Below are positions 20,874-32,677 of a DNA stretch of 64,000 nucleotides, in pieces. The stretch comes from Maylandia zebra (lineage: Eukaryota > Chordata > Actinopteri > Cichliformes > Cichlidae): contig NC_135186.1 of NCBI RefSeq assembly GCF_041146795.1, positions 37,244,354 through 37,308,353 of the forward strand, given 5' to 3'. The notes beneath the pieces were generated by a model. It ran no database searches. It was not told the origin of the DNA and worked only from the letters and a program-made list of their open reading frames with translations. Both the position numbers and the translations under genes were made by a program. The first letter of the stretch is position 1, and every line of letters starts with the position of its first letter.

Positions 20874-21337
20874 GGTTGAGGACCAGAGGAAACTCAGAGG
20901 GCACAAACATGGAGGTGACTTTCTTTCTCTTTGGTTCCTCTCACTGTTGACAGACTGCTACTGTAACAAAGAAATAAAGCAGTCACAGTGTGATGGTTCA
21001 GTTTGTAGACTGTTCCAGAAATTACAGTCCAAGAAGGTGAATTCAAACAGGTAGGTGACAAAAATGGCCGCCCAGACGGAGACTCCAACAACAAACAGAG
21101 ACACTGTTGTCTGAGAGGTTCAACGAGGCAACGTGGAAATATTTACCAGCACAAATGATTTAACCAAGTCAGAGTCTCTTCTTTTTATGTGAAGAAGACA
21201 GTTTGTCTCTGTTTCAGGACGTCCACTACGAGAACTGTACTCCAGGTTCTACACGTGAAGACTCGACCTACCAGAGCCTCGATCCAGCCGGCAGGGACCA
21301 GGACCAGACCTACTCTACACTCACACATCACACATGA
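20874..21337 (+). pseudogene. 3' exons of another ITIM-tailed Ig-family receptor
   Basis: Three exon-like pieces join in consistent phase: 20874-20914, 21002-21036 and 21218-21337 (stop TGA). The last encodes DVHYENCTPG, then STYQSL (ITIM fit) and DQTYSTL near the end. This paired Y-x-S/T-L layout is common in tails of fish Ig-superfamily receptors. It is unlike the tails of A, B and C. No transmembrane, stalk or Ig exon is visible upstream, where the TIR element and other repeats intervene. It is either the stranded end of a gene or a relic. I call it a partial pseudogene. Confidence 0.5.
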
Positions 21338-22479
21338 GACTCTCTGGATTCACACCTGGGTTTGTTTCCTGATTCCAGGGTTTCACTCAACATTTTCAGT
21401 GTTTAAAAAAAAAAAGAAAATCATAAATTAAACAAAAATAAAAGAAGAAAACTGAAGCTTTCTAAATCTGTATAACAATGACAGTGATGGCTTTACTGGA
21501 AAAAAGCTTCCTTTCAGTGAAAACCATGAATCAGTTTCAACACAGACACAAAAGCTGTTTTACAAGAAACATCCGTCCTCTGACACCTCACTGCAAACAT
21601 GTGCTTCCCATTTCACCTATAAGTACATGTTTTGTTTTGTAACCATTAACAGAATCCTTGAAGTTTTAGGTCTATACTGAACAGCAGTGGAGACAAAAGG
21701 GTTTTTCCTTCCCACTGTCACCATGTGCTTGCTGATTTTTGGGGTTTACTCGTCTCATAAAACGAGCAGCAACTGCAAAGCTGAGAGAAGAATTTATAAA
21801 ATTAACAGATAAAGAGATTCCCATTTTTATTTTCAGCCAGTTTCCATTTTGGCGGGAAAAGGTTTCAAACTCGTCCAGGCCTTAAAGCTCACCTGTGTTC
21901 TCCCTGGTAGTAATAAATGCATGAAAATAAGGCTTTAATGAAGACAAGGAATGAACACTTCACTATTGAATATTACATCAAATAAATATGGTCAATGGAA
22001 ATAATGAATTATGCATTTGCTTCACATGGCGAACAGATTTAGGCATTTACATACAAATCTCTCCAAATATGCATAAAAGCAATAAAATATACACCACTCA
22101 CTACTCATCAAGATGAAACACAATTCAAACTTACAAACAAAGCTTCTTCATGGCATAACAAGGTGGATGACGAAGGATTAAACAGGGAGACGTCTGGTAT
22201 TCCTCATTGTGCAAATCCCAATACAAAAATGGCTTCCTGCATTACCCCACTCTAAACATCCAATAGGAAGGAACAAGCCAAGCCACAAGCCAAGCCTACC
22301 TAAAACTAGTTAATTTAGAGCATTTTCAAATAGAAACATCTCTTACATTTAAAGTAAAATAGCTTAAATATAAATCAATGACATCAATGTGATCACACAT
22401 TAGTGGGTATCACTTCAATTTGATTTTATGTACATAAATCACAACAGTAACCTCAAGGTACTTTATTGTAACCCTACAA
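21338..22479. other. intergenic, no gene recognised
   Basis: AT-rich sequence. A possible poly(A) signal (AATAAA at 21438-21443) follows the receptor tail. Fragments near 21880-21950 resemble a fish LINE repeat. Nothing else is supported. Confidence 0.4.
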
Positions 22480-22489
22480 TAATACACAT

Positions 22490-22720
22490 GTCACATGTGG
22501 TATCGAACATGTGCTCGAACCGGTGCTTAAAGAATGAAGAACACACACTTTGTCCAAAAACCTCTCATGTTCAGCTGTTTTTTTGTAAAAAGATATCAAT
22601 GTTAGCCTTTTCTGCAGCTATGGGGCATATATGGTATCACTCTTGGCTGGAAGCAGTGCTTAATCAATGGAAAAAACACAAACTTTGTCCAAAAACCTCT
22701 CATGTTCAGCTGTTTCCCTC
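22490..22720 (+). repeat. imperfect tandem duplication of about 125 bp
   Basis: Two copies (about 22498-22590 and 22630-22716) share TTTGTCCAAAAACCTCTCAT and TGTTCAGCTGTTT with a similar upstream portion (TGGTATC...GTGCTTAA). They are diverged, so the duplication is not recent. Function unknown. Confidence 0.65.
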
Positions 22721-23429
22721 TTTTTCTTTGGTCATTTTAGCCTTTTTGGCCAGGGTGAAGGGAGTATCTGCCATCAAACAAGAAGACAGCCGCATGTAGC
22801 TATGATGATGTTTGCTAGTTCACCTTACATGCATTAATGTAATAACGTGGTTAGCCTACTCAACGTAAATTACACACGAACAACATTAAGCTCCTCACGC
22901 AGAGAAGAACGGCTGCTGCTGCATCATCATCCTCATCATTTCTGCTACACTGGCAGGGCTAGGGGCCAGGACTCTCCTCTTCGGGTTCTTGGGGGATGTT
23001 GCTAACTCCGGATCCGATAACAGGCACCACACCCGCAGTAGATGTGCTCGGTGTGAGGTCTGGCAGCAAGCTATCAAATACGGTTCATTTCTCGGCTTTT
23101 TAACAAACACTATGCGTCGCCAGGTGTTTCATGAGATTCAAGGTGTTACCTCCTTTGACAGTATCACAGTATCAGCTTAAAGCACTTGTTGCTGCTGAGT
23201 TTGCATCTTTTGCTGTGAAGTACAGCCAGATTTTGACCGCTTCGCCTTGGTCATTTTTAATCTGTAGCTCTGCTCTAAAAGAACGGACGTACCTGGGCCC
23301 GCCTACTATCCTTGGAAAGGTAAAATGATTGGCTAGGATCCAAAGTGTATGACATCTCAGGGGGGGGAAAGCACCAAAATAAATCACCGAAATGTGCGCT
23401 GCATTTCAGTCTGGTTACTACCGTTTATG

Positions 23430-24430
23430 TCAGAACTGGTGCCATAATGGCACCGGATACCAGTACCTATCCCTAGTTGACAGTAGCAGTCTCCTCACAT
23501 TTTGGATGTGTTGTTCGAAGCTTGAGCTAAAGACGAGTACATCATACAAATATGGGACACACACTTCATCCCTGAGGTCTCCCAGGCATCCCTCCATGTA
23601 GCGCTGGAATGCTGCTGGGGCATAAGTAAGGCTGAATGGGACCCTCACCCACTCATAGAGTCCCCATGTTGTTATAAATGCAGTACAGGGTCTGCTGTTC
23701 TCACTCATGAAACCCTGGTGATAAGCCTTTCCCTGGTCCAATACTGTGAACAAGGAGTTGCCCCCGAGGTTTTCCAAGATCTCTTGTATTCTCGGGATGG
23801 GATGTCTGTCGGGCAGTGTCAGACATCATTCAGATCCCTACAGTCTACGCACATGTGAAGGCCACCATCTTTATTCCTCACATACCACAGGTGAAGAATA
23901 TGAAGAACAAGATTTTTGGATCCAGCCCTGATTGAGTAAGTCCTGTATGTGTGCTTTAACTTCCTGATAAAGGTGTCTGGGGATTGCATATATGTCTTTT
24001 GCACAGGCCCATTGTCTTTTAGCTTTTAGCTAGTATCTCCAGGTACAGATCTTTAATGCATCCCATGTCTCAGTCATCTTTCGCAAAAACATTGCATTCC
24101 TCCCTCAGCATCTGTTTTACCTGCTGCTGTTTGTCACTTGTCAGATGGCGCAAATCCACTGGTGGGTCCCAGGGCTCAGTTTGTGTTGTCTGACTGGACT
24201 GCACTGTGGGTGTGGAAGCACTACTGTCTGATGTCTTAGAAAGCTCACCCTCCATACATTTGACCTGCGGCATGTAGATGGCATCAGCATTGTGCAGCCA
24301 TCCCAGTGTAGTGCGACCACAGAGGGTGATATCATGGTCAGTCATATTTTCCACAGTCACTGCAACTTTAGCATTATCTTCTGAGGGGAGCTGAATTAGC
24401 CGTTCTCTAACAACTAGGCCGTCTGCTCAT
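23430..24430 (-). mobile_element. decayed Ty3/gypsy protease-RT fragment
   Basis: Three minus-strand frames follow the order of a Ty3/gypsy pol. First comes a linker with DLRHLTSDKQQQVKQML (24070-24360), then the start of reverse transcriptase with [10 protein letters not shown] (about 23819-23860), then RT palm with [12 protein letters not shown] and [10 protein letters not shown] (23430-23777). The catalytic Y-L-D-D has become Y-L-Y-D, and frames are broken between pieces, so it is inactive. RNase H and integrase are absent. Confidence 0.75.
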
Positions 24431-24620
24431 GGTGTGTCACGATTCGGCTCCAGCAGTGCATGGGACCCACTTAACACGTTCTTATTTAACCAACCACAAT
24501 GCACTGTCATCATGTTACGCTTCGAAACAAAAATAAAACACTGTTAAATAAGTGTAGTCTTTAGTAAGTATTTCAGTATTTACTTTAGTAAGTTTTATAA
24601 CTACTTTTAGATCGCAACAC

Positions 24621-24667
24621 AAACTCACCTACTCTGAGGTGAATTTGTCCAAGAGGACTTTTGGCTC
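24621..24667 (+). pseudogene. relic of a fourth receptor's last exon
   Basis: 47 bases match 11719-11765 of receptor A's last exon with a single mismatch, including the LTYSEV ITIM codons. Both sides break off abruptly: at the left into unrelated sequence, at the right at TTTGGCTC. The downstream segment 24760-25230 resembles the 3' flank of gene A, which supports descent from a deleted paralogue rather than chance. Confidence 0.8.
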
Positions 24668-24759
24668 ATGGTGGCTCATCCTCGAGCCCTGGACCCAGCT
24701 CAGGAGTGGCACCACAGTAACCCTGACCCACTGAGCAGGAAACCTGACCATTTTTTGTC

Positions 24760-25230
24760 CTCATAGAGACTTCCCCTTGGCTAAATTCTAAGTATTGAAA
24801 TGATTGCAATAAACTCTTCCTCTGTGTCACAACTTCAGAGTCAGTCATGAAAACAAAATGGGGATTTTCTTTCGGACTGCACGTCCATCATAGACTTCAC
24901 ACCCTTACATGGTGCGACGTACGAGCAACCAGCACCGCTTATTTTTAACCTTAGCAATATGAACTTCCTCTATTTGCTTCTGCAATGAGTATCAGCCCAC
25001 TGTTTAAAACTAATGCTGTAAAAAGATTTTTATTCAAAGAAATTCATTAACAAGAACAACCACAGCAACTCTGCACACACTAAAGTTCATATTTACCAAA
25101 GAAACTCAGATTCTGAATGTTAAGTCAGTTCATGGTCAGTGGAGATGTTTCCTCTTTGTTATTGTGAGAATAAAATAATTCTCCATGTAACAACAGCACA
25201 GATATTAACTGTTCCCTCAGTGCTGTTGAG
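24760..25230 (+). repeat. duplicated receptor 3'-flank
   Basis: The stretch is collinear with 12270-12980 and partly again with 13120-13340. Shared landmarks are ACAACTTCAGAGTCA, the CTGTTTAAAACTAATGCT-like segment and GTGCTGTTGAGCAA. The copies have diverged and differ by indels. Confidence 0.6.
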
Positions 25231-25844
25231 CAATAAGTTTGTCAAACTTGGTCAGTGTTGACGTTCAGCTTCCTTTTCTGCCACGAGCTGACCTCAGACT
25301 CAGTGAGATCGCATCAACAGGAAGTCGAGCTGTTGCAGCTGTTATAGACAAAAAACAGCCTCAATGCAACTTTTTGAAATGGACCAGAATGATCCTCTAT
25401 CCTGGGTCTTTGTGCTGGCTGTCATGTTAGTTATGATGTAATATTTAAGTCTCATTATTATGTCCAGTCAAAATGAAACTAAGTTAATTAAATAAGGAAT
25501 TATCTAATAAAAATATGAACACAAGATTCCAAAGATCTCATGGAAAAACTTACATCTTTAATGAAGGTCGGACAGACTTACAACCTCAGAGTCAGCAGGT
25601 ACTGAAATGCTGTGAAGTCTCAAGAACAATATGTATAAATAACAATGACACTTATGATCATTTAAGAGTTTTAATATTAGAAGAAGACTAAATGAATTTT
25701 AGCTGAGGTGGAAGAATCAGCTGGACACATCATCACATTTTAAATTAGTGATGTGAATTCTGGTTTCAGGAATAAATGTAAATGTAAAGAGGTGCATGAA
25801 TGAGCAGGAAGCCCTGCAGCAGACTCACAGACGGATGCAGAGGG

Positions 25845-26221
25845 GAGGAGTGTAGAGGTGCTGTGGTGTTTGGAGGAGGGACTCCTTCAGTTAGAGAAGT
25901 GAGGCGTCACAAGTTCCTGGTTTCCAGTGAAGAAGAAGAGAGGCAGCAGTGAACCATCAGAGCCTCATCATGAAAGTCCGTCACACTCTGATCTGCTGCT
26001 TCTTCCTTTGTGAGTACATTCACTTGTTCTTTCTGTCACTCTCCTTCTTCAACATGTTTCTGTTGTTAAACATGATGATCAGAGTCAGCTATGAGTCACT
26101 TTCATGGACGCTTCTTCCATTCAAACTGCTTTTATTCATGATTTCATGGATGTGTTTGTGGCCAGTATGGACAGAAGAAACCATCACAGTGAGACATTCA
26201 TGGACATGTTGCTGCTCACCT
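25845..26221 (+). promoter_or_regulatory. conserved proximal promoter/signal-exon block, copy B
   Basis: Second copy of the 377-bp block described at 4992. By eye it differs from A at about two bases. Sequence further upstream (GCAGACTCACAGACGGATGC) still resembles A for some 40 bases, but no TATA box is evident. Confidence 0.8.
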
Positions 26222-29200
26222 CAGGACTTGATAACATGTGAAACCATCGTTTCAAGCACAGCTCATTACAAGTGTTTGTTACTTCCTCAGTAAAATAAAG
26301 GGAACAAACTCAGCCTGCTGCCTTCAGAGTTTATCGACTTGGCTGAACTTTAATTTGACTAAACTAAGACAATCTGCCTGCAAACATTTTGTTCCTGATA
26401 ACTCAGGTGAAACAGAATAAACTGCCTCACATCCTGCAGCCAAATATAAACTGTGAGTCATCGCCTAAAACCAAAGTGTGAATAACTCAGTGATGTTAAA
26501 CTTTTAGTTTCCTCTTGATCACAAACAGTTTAGTGTCAGAGCTCTAACAGGACTGAATGTGGATCTTTGTTCTGATCAATGAGGAGAGAAAAGTGAAACA
26601 GAAGATGATGTTTAAACTCTGAGCTCTCAGTGTTTCACATTCAGACTCTAGTCTCAGTGTGTCTGTGTGTGGATGCTGTGATCAGACTGCAGCTTCTTAC
26701 AGGAAGTACAAACAGTAACTGTTGATGGTTCATGTTTCCAACAGCTCTGCAGGAGGGAAACCCTGAAGTCAACATCAACAAAAACATTTCATTTGGAGTC
26801 GTTGGAGGAAATCTTACAGCTGAATTCAGGTTTTCTGCTGGAACATGGAAAATATTCTGCAGAGGAGAATGTGAAGGAGAAAACATTCTTATTAATACAA
26901 CAGATGAGAAGCATCAACGTCACAGATACAGCACTGAATATATAACTGTAGAATATGCTCCTGCTTTGTCTGTGAACATCACACAGCTGATCATGTCTGA
27001 TGCTGGACAGTACAGCTGTGCTGTGGCTGAATCTCCATCATCAGTTTCATACAAACAGTTTGAAGTTGTTGTTGCTGAAGGTGAGTTTCAGTCTAAACTG
27101 TGGAAATGTTGATTTCTCTGCTTTGTCTCTGAAAGTCTGAAGAAAAGTTTTGTGAAACTGAGTTTTTTACTTAAACTTTTTATCAGTATTCACAGGCAGT
27201 GACTCTCTGAACAAAACTCCTCTTTACTAAACTGTTTCTTTAACTCTAGTCTTGTATATAAACTATGGAAAAGAACGTTCGTGCCATAATGTCCATCATG
27301 TCAGGATGATGTGAGTGAATCGTGCTGCACAGAACAGAGCAGACAGACACATTTATTTCATCAGACGCTGTGGTGGAGGGTTGTGGGCAGGAGACACTAA
27401 CAGCTCTATATGAGATCGGCTAATATGATATCTGAGGTCTCGTCTAAGTGATCAGCTGATCTGCTTTCTGTGGTTGAGCTGGACGTCATGAGCATGAACT
27501 AAACTGTGTTCAGTTTCTGAGTCTGAAAATGGAAATCAAAGGTTTGTGTGTAAATTAGAATTTATCTGTTTGATCCATGTTTGTATTGCACAGGATTCAC
27601 TGAGGCGTTCTTAACCTCACACTATTCTCATGTTGCTGGATTAAATTTGAGGCTCTGCTCTGTTGGCACAGTGAGTCCTGGTTCATGTTCCAGTGATGAT
27701 GTTGGGTTTCTGATTCCTCTGATCACCTGCACAGGAACTGAAGCGTTCAGGGTTAAAGCCTGAGTTTCCTAAACCACAGTCCTGTGTGGACTCACTGAAG
27801 CTGACATCAGCATTAGCATGAAGCTTTTTACCAGCTCGCTAAGTTAACCCCTTCGTTGCCAGTTTGTTCACATGAAAGAGGCGGGAGCAACATCTGACCA
27901 ATCAGAAACATGGAGACATCAGAGCAGCTGATTTTAAGAAGGAAGATAAAACTATAAAGAGGTTAAACACACACAGTAATACAGACTAAAGTAAACTGTG
28001 TTAAAGGCCTGAATGAACGCTGCCATCAGTAAGACTGTGAACGAGCTACTGGACTAATAAAGTTTAGGTTTTTGAAGTGATCAGTGTCTCAGCTCATTAA
28101 AACACAGAGAATCTGATGGATCATAATCAGCATTTCATTAAAGTCATGTTTAAAAGAAAGTTTTAGTTTTTACTCTTTCAAATGCACCTCTTGTTAGAGT
28201 TGTGTGCAAATCTGATGTGAGGTCATCGAACAGCTGCTTGTTTTAGGATCAGATACTTTGATTATGAAACAATAAAACTGCAGTAGAAAAAAGAATCAGG
28301 GAATAAATTTGTATTTAATAATTAATATTCCTTCAGGCATCAACAGGGAGAAGCAAAGACATTAAACACCACCATCTGCTCTCAGAGGTCTCGGTTCCAG
28401 AGATCTGATTGGACAGTAGGTTGTGGTTTCCTGGTGATCTGTGATCTGGAACATAACCTGCTCTGGAGCAGATTAGCTTAGCATATGCAGGAGGGGGAGA
28501 TACAGGAGAGGTGGAGGAAGATCTCAGCCTGGGCGTTTACCGTCTTATGTAGTCTGGAAGATGTGTGGTTGGTGGGGTGGGTGCAGTTTTCTCTGTGGTG
28601 GGGTTGGGTGGACTGTCCAGGGCTCTGTGGAGCCGGGGGGCGCTACTGCACTGGGCCCCGGTCTGATGGGCCTGGGCCCCCCTTCCCTGGCGGGTCGCGG
28701 GGGGTGGGAGTGCCTACTGGGGTCAGCGGGGGAGCTGGCCCCAGGGAGGGGTTACCTGCCCCTCCCTTCCTTCCCTCCCCATCTCCAGCTGCCTCCCTCT
28801 TCCCGCTCCTCCACAACCACCCACACATGCAGGGCCTTGGAGTGGGGGTATGTCACCAGGGTGCAGAGGAGGCTACCCCCCCCCCCCCCCTGTCCCCTTC
28901 TGGCTGCCTCTGCCTCAATTTTATCCCACAACTTAGACATTCACATTATTCACACTCTCATTACACATACATATAGGATCTTGGGGGTGGGCACAATCAC
29001 GGAGTCCAAATCACCATCAGGGTGTACACCTCACCCCTGACGTCGTTGCCCACCTCTCAATTTTAAATACACTTAGACATTGAGGGTTAGCAGGAGGGAC
29101 CATGCGCTTACCTGCTGCTCCTTGGCAGGTAGCTCCATGCCCTCCTGGGTTTTAATTGCACCTTAGAACACACATGCATCAACACTACAATGAGCGGGTG

Positions 29201-32200
29201 GAGGGAGGTTTGGAGTCTTCTCCCACCCCCATTCTCTGCGGCCTGCTGGAGCGGGGGGGGCTAGGAGGAGGAGTTGGCCGTCCGACTGCGGTCTGGGGTG
29301 TGGGGCCTCCCTGCTGCTGCGGAGTCGGGGTGGTCTGCCTCTCCCCACCGCAGGGAAAAGGGTAACACCACCTGGGTCTGGGTGCAATTCCCCCCTCCAG
29401 GGGCAAGGGTACCTAGACCCGGTTTGTAGAGTACGCTTGGGGAGTGTGATTGTGTGTACAGCGTCTCTTTATGTCTGTCTCCACGTTGGTTGAGTGTGGA
29501 GTAAGTGCATATGAGAGCATGAGGGTGGGAATGGATGTTTGTGTCTGTGTGTGCCTGTATGTCTGTGTCTATATGTCAGGTTGGGTATCAGACGCCACCT
29601 CTCTGGGGACACCTCAGGCCCTCCAAGGTTTGGAGGCCTATCTCCACCCACCACCACTTCCCCTGCCGGTGGCGGACTCCCTCAGGTGTCGGTGTGTTGG
29701 TGGTTCTTTGTGTCTGGGGGTGGGCGTCCGGGTACACACCGGCTCACTCCTTGGCGGCCGCTTGTCGGGGCCTGGGGCCTGGGGCTCGCTCGGGCCCCTT
29801 TGGAGGTGGGGTGCCCCCGGCCTCTCGGCCTAGGGCTCGGTCACTCAGGCGCAGCTGGGAGCCGGCGGAGCTCACGGGCGCGTCACTGCAACTCCCCCTG
29901 ACTTCTGCTCCGCGGCTGCTGGGCGAGCCCTCATCTGGGACTCTCCTCAGCTCTTACTGGGACAGTGGCGCGGCTGCCCCTCTGTTGGTCTTCCATGGTC
30001 TCTTGTGTTCTGGGGGCCTCTGGATGTCTGGAGTTTTGATCTCCTCCATACCCGCTTCACACCCTGGAGGACGGGGCTGTGGCCCCCCCACACTCCCTAG
30101 CAGATCATTACATGGAGAAACCTTTGGAATGCAAGCATGCTGATCCACACAGGTATGCACACATGGGTATTCACAGACGCGGACTAAAGCTTTCTTGGCT
30201 GCTGCCTCAAAGCACACTGTGCGCTGTCTATCTTGCGTGCTGCACAATATCGTTTATTACTTAGTAAATACTGATATCTATGACTAGCTAGTTTATTGTG
30301 ATGGTGCTTTGTTTTCTCTATTATTATGTTGCTCTTTGTTGTTTGCTGTCTCCTCTGTTTGTTTTTGTTTGTTTGTTTTTTTTTTTTTTCTCCATACAGG
30401 TGACCCAGGAGTTATTTTTTTTTCTCTCTCTCTTCCCCCCCCTTCTCACCGTCTCTTCTCCCCTTTGGTTTTCTTTCTTTCTCTCCCCCTCTCTCTCTCA
30501 TTCATTCCCCCTGTCCTATTTATAAAAAAAAAAAAAAAAAAATGACAAAGGATGAACTGAAGCTCTGCCATCACGTAATGTCGCATACTGCTGTTTCTGA
30601 TGTCATTTAGAAAAAAAAAAAAAAAAAAAAAAAAAAAGCTTAGCATATATATTAGCACAGGGATGTAAACGGGTAATAAGTGAACCAGCTTCATATTAAA
30701 AAACACGATTAACCCTGAAGTTACGTGGACAAGATTAAATCCTGCTTTGTACAGTAAACACAGTAAAACCTCCAGAGTGACACTAGCAGAGTGTCTGCGT
30801 GTGTCACTGTTTTATGATGATGTTGTGATGATGGCACGAGGAGGTCGGGCTGAAGCTGAACAATTCACTTCAAATCAATGTTGAATTCACTGTTCCAGCC
30901 ACAGACTGGTTGAACTGGGCAGCTCCCAGTGTAACTGTGGGTCAAACTGGAGTTATTGTGATCAGACTGCATCATCTTCAGCACAGATAGTAACTACTGA
31001 TCGTTTGTCTCTTTAACAGCACTGCTGGATGGAAACGATGATCAGCTGAAACACTTTGATAAAGAAACTGGAAGCTCTCTCACAGTCGGATGTTCCTTTA
31101 ATCAGTCTGGAGGACATAAGTACCTCTGCAGAGGAGAATGTGGAGAGCATGAGGTTCTTCTTCAAACAGATGGTGAAGATGATTTCAAAGACAGATACAG
31201 AATTGGATTTAGAGGAACGTCAGAGGAGAAATATAAAGGAGGAGGAATTCTGTATGTGACGATCACACAGCTGACTGAGTCTGACTCAGGACGGTACAGA
31301 TGTTCTCTGAATCCAGCTGTTGGTCAAGGTTCATTCAGAGACTTTGAGATCAACGTCACAGATGGTGAGGTTTCCCTGAATATGTTTTTAATGTTGCTAA
31401 TTCAGTCATTGATAGCTGCTGCCGTTTCAGATAACCAGACATGTTATCTTACTGTAGCTAATGATTTGCACTTTTTCTGGAACTAAAATCTAATTTGACA
31501 GTTTTTCTGCAGCAGTATCAAAACTTGGTGCTATTTTAAAATCTGAATTTCAGAATCTTTCTTTACACTTTTGTCCCAGATGTCAGATACTGCAGATCTA
31601 TGAGACGCTGCTGGTGTCTCACCTTTAAGAATGAGGTGTTCTTTGACTTTGGTCATTTCCAAACTGGCTGCAGGAGGACTGATGTGTCCTTTTTGTTAAA
31701 GTGCTACAACATCAGGAGATGGGAAAGGTCACAACGTTTGAAGACAGCAGTCTGTGTCCACTCTGAGGGACTTTTGTGTTTGTTTCTTGGTTTCATGCAC
31801 TGGTTTGGACGCATATTAATGGTTGGCTATAGTACAGAAGAATATTAGGGTGGTTAAAATACACCCAGCATGTTGAGCTATGATACCTGCCTACTGTGAC
31901 GTCAAAGATGTGATGTGACAAACATCCTTACTCGCAGTGAGAGACACACTTTGACACACTGTGATGTGTGACTCTGAGTGTGTGAGCGGGCTGCTTTTTC
32001 TCTGCTTTTAAATAAGAACCACATCTAAACCAAACTTCACTCTCTGACCTGTTTCAGCAGTCGTCCAATCAGCCTCCTCACCTTCACTCACCACTGAGCA
32101 GCCCGAGAAAACATCTGACGGTACCACTGTGTCCACAGGTTTTTAAAGATCCACATCTGCACACGATCACTGTGGAATTTATATCAAAGAATTTCGTTAA

Positions 32201-32635
32201 TTTAAAATATTTAATTAAAACTTTCCTCAAATGTTGATGGTTTGGTTTAAAATCCACTGCTGTGGTCTACAGAGATAAACTTAAAGATGTGCTGTTGTCC
32301 AAACACTGAGACTGTTTAACACAGTAATGCAAAAGCAACTCTCCAACTTACCCTGAGTCTGAATGTAAAGGTTCATACTGGTAAACACTCACCTCACAGG
32401 CCTCATATTACTAACATGACAGAGAAAATACTGATTATCTATTGTATCAGGAGGTGTGAGTGTAAACTAACGTCTTCTGAATCTGCTGCAGATGGTTTGC
32501 CGTCTGTGGGTCTGACTGTGGCTGTCATCATCATCATCATCATCATCATCCTTTTATCAGTGTCTGTGCTGATATTCTGCAAGAAAAGATCTGCAAAGAG
32601 TGAGGCAACAGGAAACACACACACACATGCACAGA

Positions 32636-32677
<42 letters not shown>

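Noticed and set aside
22895-23387. Minus-strand frames near 23 kb as a host gene
   Set aside because: They are short, lack recognisable motifs and plausible splice sites, and abut gypsy debris. Probably transposon remains, but unassigned.
28485-30143. Frames of 120-202 codons in the GC-rich block
   Set aside because: Overlapping frames on both strands, Gly/Pro/Arg/Cys-rich and without conserved motifs; the block is a retroposon.
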